A DNA stretch of 8,651 nt from DATLFS01 sp035540935 (lineage in GTDB: Bacteria; Actinomycetota; CADDZG01; WHSQ01). Shown here piece by piece: positions 4,868-8,651 of this stretch. The stretch covers positions 1 through 8,651 of the forward strand of contig DATLFS010000061.1 in the NCBI GenBank assembly GCA_035540935.1. Reading direction: 5' to 3'. The first letter of the stretch is position 1. Each line of letters begins with the position of its first letter. Below the pieces are notes generated by a model. It saw only the letters and a program-made list of their open reading frames with translations, did no database searches and was not told where the DNA came from. The translations under genes were made by a program, and so were the position numbers.

Positions 4868-5496
4868 GAGAGCGTTCCCTCGACGAAGCCCGCGACCGCC
4901 TCCACCACCGGCTCGTATTTGGCCCAGAAGAAGTGATTCGCCGCCTTGATCTCGACGTAGCGGGCGCCCGCCGCTTCCGCCCAGGGACGGCATGCCGACG
5001 GCGGCGTGTGCTTGTCGTTCGACCCGACGATCACGAGCAGCGGGACGCGGACCGATAGCTCCGAGGGCGGCGGGAGGCCTGCGGTTGCGCCCGGCTTCTC
5101 CTCGACCGCAGGCGCGATCGCGGCACAGCACGCGATCTTCGGGTCGTCCGCGGTCAGCCGGATCGCAACCGCGCCCCCGAAAGACCAGCCGCAGATCGCG
5201 ACGGCGCCCACGCGTTCGCGGAGAAACCCGGCGGCCGCGGCGGCGTCGGCCACCTCAGCGATGCCGGTGCCGAACTCTCCCTCCGAGCCGCCGACACCGC
5301 GGAAGTTGAACCGCAGCACCGCGATCCCGCGGGCGACGACCTCGTCTCGGAGGGCGAGGAGGAGGGGCGATCTCATCGTTCCCTGCATCCCCGGGTGTGC
5401 GTGACAGATCACCAGCCCCGTGTCGGCACCGGGGGGCACGTCGACCTCGCCCTCGAGCGTCACCGCGTCGGTCGTCGTGAAGGAGACCCTCTCCAT
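4864..5496 (-). CDS. Alpha/beta hydrolase (dienelactone hydrolase-like)
   Basis: The 210-residue protein is a compact alpha/beta hydrolase. It opens with a beta-hairpin typical of this group (ERVSFTTTDAVTLEGEVDVP), then the oxyanion-side HAHPGMQG (residues 32-39) and FNFRGVGGSEG (63-73). The nucleophile elbow is GWSFGG with Ser105; Asp161 (VGSNDKHTP) and His188 (AANHFFW) complete a plausible Ser-Asp-His triad. It lacks a lid insertion or signal peptide, so it is probably a cytosolic esterase, lipase-like or dienelactone-type hydrolase of unknown substrate. The ATG overlaps the TGA of the upstream HIT gene by one base, with GGAGGT just upstream inside the HIT coding end, so the two are translationally coupled. 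An adjacent in-frame GTG (5499-5497) is an alternative start. Its stop shares the CTAG palindrome with the convergent DUF3151 gene. Confidence 0.9.
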   Translation of the reverse strand: MERVSFTTTDAVTLEGEVDVPPGADTGLVICHAHPGMQGTMRSPLLLALRDEVVARGIAVLRFNFRGVGGSEGEFGTGIAEVADAAAAAGFLRERVGAVAICGWSFGGAVAIRLTADDPKIACCAAIAPAVEEKPGATAGLPPPSELSVRVPLLVIVGSNDKHTPPSACRPWAEAAGARYVEIKAANHFFWAKYEPVVEAVAGFVEGTLS

Positions 5497-5909
5497 CACA
5501 CCTCCGCCAGCGCCGCGGCGATACGGGCGCGCGTCTCTTCGATGTGCGCCTGGTCGCGATACGGCGTCCGCGGCCAGAAGAAGCCGCGCAGACCATCCTT
5601 CCGACGGCGGGGCACTACGTGCACGTGGAGGTGCGGAACGCTCTGGCTCACGCGGTTGTTCATCGCCACGAACGTCCCCTCCGCCCCCATGCCCCTCTCG
5701 ACCGCGACGGAAAGTCGCCGGACCACGACGAACAGCGGGGCAACCAGGTCGGCCGGCAGCTCGTCCAGCGTCGCATGATGCCGCCGCGGCACCACCAACG
5801 TGTGGCCCGGGAACAGCGGCCGGATGTCGAGGAAGCCCAGTGCGTCGTCGTCCTCGTACACCAGTTGCGCCGGGACGCGGCCGGCGACGATGTCGCAGAA
5901 GACACACAT
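5496..5909 (-). CDS. HIT-family nucleotide hydrolase (Hint-like)
   Basis: The 137-residue protein is a histidine-triad protein. The catalytic motif is QSVPHLHVHVVPR, with the triad at His93, His95 and His97. The N-terminal MCVFCDIVAG provides Cys2 and Cys5, part of the zinc site seen in many bacterial HIT proteins. PLFPGHTLVVPRRHH (31-45) is the usual second strand and helix region. The family hydrolyses nucleotide phosphoramidates, dinucleoside polyphosphates or aminoacyl-adenylates in the cytosol; the exact substrate is not predictable here. The start ATG 5909 is supported by TAGGCT 6 nt upstream on the minus strand and by alignment of the family N-terminus. It is first in a coupled pair with the alpha/beta hydrolase and divergent from the DsbA-like gene. 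Confidence 0.94.
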   Translation of the reverse strand: MCVFCDIVAGRVPAQLVYEDDDALGFLDIRPLFPGHTLVVPRRHHATLDELPADLVAPLFVVVRRLSVAVERGMGAEGTFVAMNNRVSQSVPHLHVHVVPRRRKDGLRGFFWPRTPYRDQAHIEETRARIAAALAEV

Positions 5910-5915
5910 GAGCGG

Positions 5916-5921
5916 AGCCTA
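5916..5921 (-). promoter_or_regulatory. -10 box (TAGGCT) for leaderless HIT gene
   Basis: On the minus strand TAGGCT is 6 nt before ATG 5909 with no Shine-Dalgarno. It overlaps by two bases a possible plus-strand -10 (TACGGT, 5920-5925) for the DsbA-like gene. Confidence 0.5.
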
Positions 5922-5941
5922 CGGTGGGTAGCGAGAGCGCG

Positions 5942-6616
5942 ATGTTCGTCGCGTCCGGAACCATCGTCGTCTACGCCGACATCGGCTGCCCGTGGTCGCA
6001 CGCCGCGATGCACAGGCTCCAACGCGCGCGCAAGAACGCCGGCCTTGAGAGCGATCTCCAGATCGACGTCCGGGCGTTCCCCCTCGAGCTGATCAACGGC
6101 CGACCGACGCCGAAGATGACGCTGGATCTGGAAGTGGCGGTCCTGGGCGGCGCCGCGCCGGAGGCCGGATGGCAGATGTGGAACGCGCCCGCGCACGAGT
6201 ACCCCGTGACGACCCTGCCCGCGCTGGAGGCGGTGGAGGCGGCCAAGGAGCAGGGATTCGAGGCGAGCTTCCGGCTCGACCTTGCGCTCAGGCGCGCCTT
6301 CTTCCGCGACAGCCGGTGCGTCTCCATGCGGCACGTGATCGCCGACGTTGCCGACTCCTGCGACGGCGTCGACGTCGCGGCTCTCGAAGCCGCCCTCGAT
6401 TCCGGCCGCGCTCGCGGCGCTCTCGCCGAACATCTGCAGCATTCCCGGGGGGGTGAGGTGAAAGGAAGCCCGCACCTCTTCCTGCCCGACGGTTCGGACG
6501 TTCACAACCCCGGCATCGAGCTGCGATGGGTGGGGGAGAAGGGGCGGAGGTTCCCGGTGATCGACGCGGACCGTCCGGAGGTCTACGACGAGATCGTGCG
6601 GCGCGCCGCCGGATGA
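5942..6616 (+). CDS. DsbA/FrnE-like thioredoxin-fold protein with CPWS site
   Basis: With ATG 5942 the protein has 224 residues and the DsbA/2-hydroxychromene-2-carboxylate isomerase architecture. A first strand (TIVVYADIG) leads into CPWS (residues 16-19), followed by a helical insertion (about 55-165) and the cis-proline segment VKGSPHLFLPDG (173-184, Pro177). The expected CxxC is CxxS: the second cysteine is serine, as in some FrnE-like or GST-kappa-like proteins. Such a site cannot do ordinary dithiol exchange but can act as monothiol, isomerase or conjugating enzyme. No signal peptide is visible, so it should be cytosolic. An in-frame GTG at 5924 would add six residues, but it overlaps the putative -10 TACGGT; ATG 5942 keeps only a weak GAGAG ribosome-binding element. 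Divergent from the HIT gene. The family call is strong, the activity unknown. Confidence 0.88.
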   Translation: MFVASGTIVVYADIGCPWSHAAMHRLQRARKNAGLESDLQIDVRAFPLELINGRPTPKMTLDLEVAVLGGAAPEAGWQMWNAPAHEYPVTTLPALEAVEAAKEQGFEASFRLDLALRRAFFRDSRCVSMRHVIADVADSCDGVDVAALEAALDSGRARGALAEHLQHSRGGEVKGSPHLFLPDGSDVHNPGIELRWVGEKGRRFPVIDADRPEVYDEIVRRAAG

Positions 6617-6640
6617 CGGGGACGCGCGGGAGGTAGTTGC

Positions 6641-6646
6641 TATCCT
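6641..6646 (+). promoter_or_regulatory. -10 box (TATCCT) for leaderless gene at 6653
   Basis: TATCCT stands 6 nt before ATG 6653, repeating the TANNNT-N6-start geometry seen at four other genes and, with N7, at sepH. Confidence 0.55.
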
Positions 6647-6652
6647 CGCCGC

Positions 6653-7051
6653 ATGGAGCTCTCGTCCCTGGTCGCCGAGATCGACGGTCACCAGCGCAAG
6701 GTCGTGAACGCCGGTATACGTCCGCTCCGCGCCTCCCATGGAGAGACCGGGCTCCCCGTACGCGGCGGGCGGTCCCTCCCGTTCCGCGTCGACCGCGCGT
6801 GGAACGCGCCTGCGGGCTACTACACCGAGTCCTGGTACATCGTCGACCCCTCCTCGCGCGAGGTCCTCTACGAGGGGCCCGAGCGACGGATCCGCATCTG
6901 GGGGCTCCAGTCGTACAGCGCCTTCACCGACGACGTGTCGGAGTCGTTCGCCCTCACCCCGGGCGATTACCTCCTGGTCCTGGCGCTCGATCGCGTCAAG
7001 GGCGGCGAGGTCGAGATCCAGGCGGTCGAAGCGCCCTCCGAAGCAGCCTGA
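6653..7051 (+). CDS. Conserved-looking protein of unknown function
   Basis: A 132-residue protein that I do not recognise. It has no signal peptide, no transmembrane segment and no cysteine. After a helical first 25 residues, alternating short hydrophobic strands dominate: LPFRVDRAW (42-50), ESWYIVDP (59-66), REVLYEG (69-75), RRIRIWGLQSYSAFTDDVSESF (78-99) and the closing GDYLLVLALD / GGEVEIQAVEA. This pattern suggests a compact beta-sandwich or barrel with aromatic surface residues. Coding is supported by high GC3, the promoter 6 nt ahead of ATG, and tight fit between its neighbours (36 nt after the DsbA-like stop, 39 nt before the ubiquitin-like gene). Co-orientation with the tRNA-thiolation cassette suggests co-occurrence, but the next gene has its own -10 box, so a shared operon is not certain. 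Confidence 0.7.
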   Translation: MELSSLVAEIDGHQRKVVNAGIRPLRASHGETGLPVRGGRSLPFRVDRAWNAPAGYYTESWYIVDPSSREVLYEGPERRIRIWGLQSYSAFTDDVSESFALTPGDYLLVLALDRVKGGEVEIQAVEAPSEAA

Positions 7052-7078
7052 CGCCCCCGCTTCCCCGCGCGCCGGGGC

Positions 7079-7084
7079 TACTCT
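7079..7084 (+). promoter_or_regulatory. -10 box (TACTCT) for leaderless ttuB-like gene
   Basis: TACTCT stands 6 nt before GTG 7091 with no Shine-Dalgarno, suggesting that the ttuB-ttuA-trmI cassette has its own promoter and starts as a leaderless mRNA. Confidence 0.5.
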
Positions 7085-7090
7085 GGAACC

Positions 7091-7291
7091 GTGAAGGTGA
7101 AGCTGCGCAACCCGGACCGGGTCGTAGACGTCGACGGCCCCTGTTCCGTGGCGGACATGCTGCGCCGTCTGGAGGTCGTGCCGGAGGCGGTGCTGGTGAT
7201 CCGCGGCGGCACGCTTCTCACGCGGGACGAGGTGCTGGCGGACGCCGACGAGATCGAGGTGCGGCCCGTGCTGTCGGGGGGTGAGCGATGA
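7091..7291 (+). CDS. ttuB: Ubiquitin-like sulfur carrier (TtuB/ThiS/MoaD family) with Gly-Gly-Glu-Arg tail
   Basis: This 66-residue beta-grasp protein has the size and pattern of TtuB/ThiS-type sulfur carriers: first strand (KVKLRN), a helix (SVADMLRRLEV), VLVIRGGTLL, and a final strand ending PVLSGG. In this family the C-terminal Gly-Gly is adenylated by an E1-like enzyme and converted to a thiocarboxylate that donates sulfur. Its partner is indicated by context: the next gene encodes a TtuA-type tRNA thiouridylase, overlapping by four bases (ATGA at 7288-7291). Unlike Thermus TtuB, two further residues (Glu65-Arg66) follow the di-glycine at 63-64, so trimming may be needed. The codons for the Gly-Gly also form the G-rich ribosome-binding element of ttuA. 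No E1, JAMM protease or cysteine desulfurase is in the window. The start GTG is supported by TACTCT 6 nt upstream. MoaD or ThiS function is a less likely alternative. Confidence 0.85.
   Translation: MKVKLRNPDRVVDVDGPCSVADMLRRLEVVPEAVLVIRGGTLLTRDEVLADADEIEVRPVLSGGER
7276..7284 (+). promoter_or_regulatory. Ribosome-binding element of ttuA embedded in the Gly-Gly codons of ttuB
   Basis: GGGGGGTGA matches seven of nine bases of the extended Shine-Dalgarno AGGAGGTGA and lies just before ATG 7288. It is formed by the codons for Gly63, Gly64 and the start of Glu65 of the upstream protein. Confidence 0.5.
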
Positions 7292-8259
7292 AGTGCAAGG
7301 TATGCCGCGAGCATGCGGCCGTCGACGTCCGGCGGCATAACGCCGCCTTCTGCGGACCGCACTTCGTCGACCACGTTCACGGCCAGGTGGCGCGCACGAT
7401 CAAAGAGTTCCGGATGTTCACCACCGACGACCGTCTGCTGGTCGCGATCTCGGGCGGCAAGGACTCCCTCGCTCTGTGGGACATCCTGGTATCGCTCGGA
7501 TACGACGTGACCGGCTTCTACCTCGACCTCGGGATCGGCGGGTACTCGGCGCGCTCCCGCACCGCGGCCGAGGCGTTCGCGGCGCGGATCGAAGGGAAGT
7601 TGATCGTGCGCTCGCTCGACGAAGAGCATGGCTACACGGTGCCGGAGCTGGCGCGGCTGACGGGGCGGGTTCCTTGCTCGGGATGCGGGCTGAACAAGCG
7701 GTACGAGTTCAACCGAGCGGCACTCGAGGAGGGGTTCTCGGTGCTGGTGACCGGTCACAACCTCGACGACGAGGTCGCGACGCTCTTCGGGAACGTCCTG
7801 CACTGGAACACCGACATGCTCGGGCGGCAGTCGCCGGTGCTCGAGGAGCGGGTGGTCGAGTCCCGGACGGCTCTCGTACGAAAGGTGAAACCTCTCGTCC
7901 GCGTCGCGGAGCGGGAGACCGCGGCATACGCCGTCTTGCGCGGGATCGATTACGTGGTCGAAGAGTGCCCGATGGTGGAGGGGAACACGCAGCACCGTTA
8001 CAAGGAAGCGATGGCGCTGCTCGAAGAGGCGTCGCCCGGGACCAAGCAGCAGTTCCTCTTCGGCTTCTTCAAGAAAGCCGCCGGCAACTTCGCAGCGGAG
8101 GACGCCGACGCGCCCGTCGTGGCCTGCTCGCGCTGCGGCGCGCCCACGGTGCGCTGGGGACCGGAGGCGGCGGTGTGCTCGTTCTGCAGAACGAAGGATC
8201 TGGCGGAGCGCAGGCGAGACGCTCCGGTTCGGCCGCGCCGGTCGAGGCGCGCCCCGTGA
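7288..8259 (+). CDS. ttuA: TtuA-family tRNA 2-thiouridine synthetase (TIGR00269-like)
   Basis: The 323-residue protein has every landmark of the TtuA/Ncs6-type thiouridylases. An N-terminal zinc finger uses C3xxC6 and C22xxH25. The ATP-pyrophosphatase PP-loop is SGGKDS at residues 55-60, which activates the target uridine by adenylation. Cys130 and Cys133 (VPCSGCGLNKR), at the same numbers as in Thermus TtuA, plus Cys227 (EECPMVEGN) should hold the [4Fe-4S] cluster that receives sulfur. A C-terminal zinc finger uses C280xxC283 and C297xxC300. The last 20 residues are strongly basic, plausibly for tRNA contact. In Thermus this enzyme makes the 2-thio group of 2-thioribothymidine at T-loop position 54 with TtuB as sulfur carrier. 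Here the carrier gene overlaps upstream by 4 nt and trmI overlaps downstream by 4 nt, so all three are probably co-translated. Target position 54 is inferred from family and context; position 34 or 32 enzymes of this superfamily are less likely. Confidence 0.92.
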   Translation: MKCKVCREHAAVDVRRHNAAFCGPHFVDHVHGQVARTIKEFRMFTTDDRLLVAISGGKDSLALWDILVSLGYDVTGFYLDLGIGGYSARSRTAAEAFAARIEGKLIVRSLDEEHGYTVPELARLTGRVPCSGCGLNKRYEFNRAALEEGFSVLVTGHNLDDEVATLFGNVLHWNTDMLGRQSPVLEERVVESRTALVRKVKPLVRVAERETAAYAVLRGIDYVVEECPMVEGNTQHRYKEAMALLEEASPGTKQQFLFGFFKKAAGNFAAEDADAPVVACSRCGAPTVRWGPEAAVCSFCRTKDLAERRRDAPVRPRRSRRAP

Positions 8260-8651
8260 GCCGGCCGCTCTCCGCGGGGGACCGCGTGCTCCTGATAGAC
8301 GCACGGGATCGCCGCTATCTCATCGTCCTCACGACGGGAGGATCGTTCCACTCGCACCTCGGCGCGGTGCCGCACGACGATCTCATCGGGCGGCCGGAGG
8401 GGGTCACGGTGAAGTCGTCCGGGGGATCGCGCCTGACGGCGTTCCGGCCCACTCTGGCCGACTACCAGCTCAAGATGAAGCGCGGCGCGCAGGTCGTGTA
8501 CCCGAAGGACACCGCGCTGATCCTCGTGTTCGCCGACATCTTCCCGGGAGCGACCATCGTCGAAGCCGGCACCGGGTCGGGGGCTTTGACGTTGGCCTTG
8601 GCGCGCGCGGTGGGAGACGGGGGCCGCGTCGTGTCGTACGAGTTGCGCGAC
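8256..8651 (+). CDS. trmI: tRNA (adenine-58-N1)-methyltransferase TrmI, 3' truncated by window end
   Basis: The first 132 residues are visible, starting at GTG 8256, whose bases overlap the ttuA stop (GTGA, 8256-8259); GAGG about 8 nt upstream is a plausible ribosome-binding site. The small N-terminal beta-domain (residues 1-60) is followed by the TrmI signature MKRGAQVVYPKD (74-85) and the SAM-binding motif I EAGTGSGALTLALARAVG (103-120), then VVSYELRD, where motif II begins. This is the bacterial/archaeal homotetrameric enzyme that makes m1A58 in the tRNA T-loop, as in Thermus TrmI and Mycobacterium tuberculosis Rv2118c. In Actinomycetota the gene commonly lies just before the proteasomal ATPase (arc/mpa), dop, pup and prcBA; that neighbourhood is expected beyond the window but not seen. 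Coupling to ttuBA ties two T-loop modifications together. Confidence 0.95.
   Translation, partial: MSRPLSAGDRVLLIDARDRRYLIVLTTGGSFHSHLGAVPHDDLIGRPEGVTVKSSGGSRLTAFRPTLADYQLKMKRGAQVVYPKDTALILVFADIFPGATIVEAGTGSGALTLALARAVGDGGRVVSYELRD

Noticed and set aside
3307..5058. Plus-strand open frame of 583 codons
   Set aside because: It is antisense to the oxidoreductase and DUF2236 genes, crosses out of frame through DUF3151, and has an Arg-rich composition without domains.
7091..7291. MoaD or ThiS for molybdopterin or thiamine synthesis
   Set aside because: No moaE, thiG, thiF or related genes are nearby, while the overlapping ttuA gives a specific partner for a TtuB role.

Overview
The window is 8.65 kb of very GC-rich DNA, roughly 65-77% in most coding rows sampled by eye, with tightly packed short genes. 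It looks like the chromosome of a member of the Actinomycetota. The strongest indicators are a SepH/DUF3071 septation protein, a DUF3151 protein, a DUF4328 membrane protein, and a TrmI-type tRNA m1A58 methyltransferase of the kind that usually sits just upstream of the Pup-proteasome genes. Many starts have a TANNNT box 6-7 nt upstream and no Shine-Dalgarno sequence, the actinobacterial style of leaderless transcription. I cannot place it below phylum; no 16S or other definitive marker is present.

Layout. (1) 2-535 (+): the C-terminal part of a gene that begins outside the window, weakly resembling an ABC-transporter solute-binding protein. (2) 593-673 (+): tRNA-Leu(GAG), with a perfect TATAAT box overlapping the stop codon of gene 1. 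(3) 729-1411 (+): sepH, split by a -1 frameshift in a G run near 989-992. (4) About 1412-2212: a lower-GC segment (rows of 53-57%) with a (CTT)6 tract, one small secreted cysteine-containing protein of unknown function (1540-1962), inverted repeats and a 10-bp direct repeat; it reads like acquired DNA. (5) 2213-2968 (+): DUF4328 membrane protein, converging on and overlapping (6) a minus-strand pair, an MpaB/DUF2236-type oxygenase (4413-3634) followed by a flavodoxin-fold NAD(P)H:FMN-type oxidoreductase (3602-2958). (7) 4451-4867 (+): DUF3151 protein, divergent from the oxygenase. (8) A minus-strand pair, a HIT-family hydrolase (5909-5496) coupled to an alpha/beta hydrolase (5496-4864). (9) 5942-6616 (+): DsbA/FrnE-like protein with a CPWS active site. 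(10) 6653-7051 (+): unrecognised protein. (11) 7091 to the end (+): a tight cassette encoding a ubiquitin-like sulfur carrier (TtuB-like), a TtuA-family tRNA thiouridylase and TrmI, with 4-nt overlaps between successive genes.

The most interesting unit is the last one. In Thermus, TtuB delivers sulfur to TtuA, which makes 2-thiouridine (in 2-thioribothymidine) at tRNA position 54, while TrmI makes m1A58, its partner in the T-loop reverse-Hoogsteen pair; m1A58 is known to promote the 54 thiolation. Here all three are translationally coupled in an actinobacterium. The ubiquitin-like protein ends Gly-Gly-Glu-Arg rather than with a free Gly-Gly, so it may need C-terminal trimming before activation. 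Other points worth checking are the sepH frameshift, the repeated leaderless-promoter geometry, and two convergent gene pairs whose stop codons lie inside tiny palindromes.
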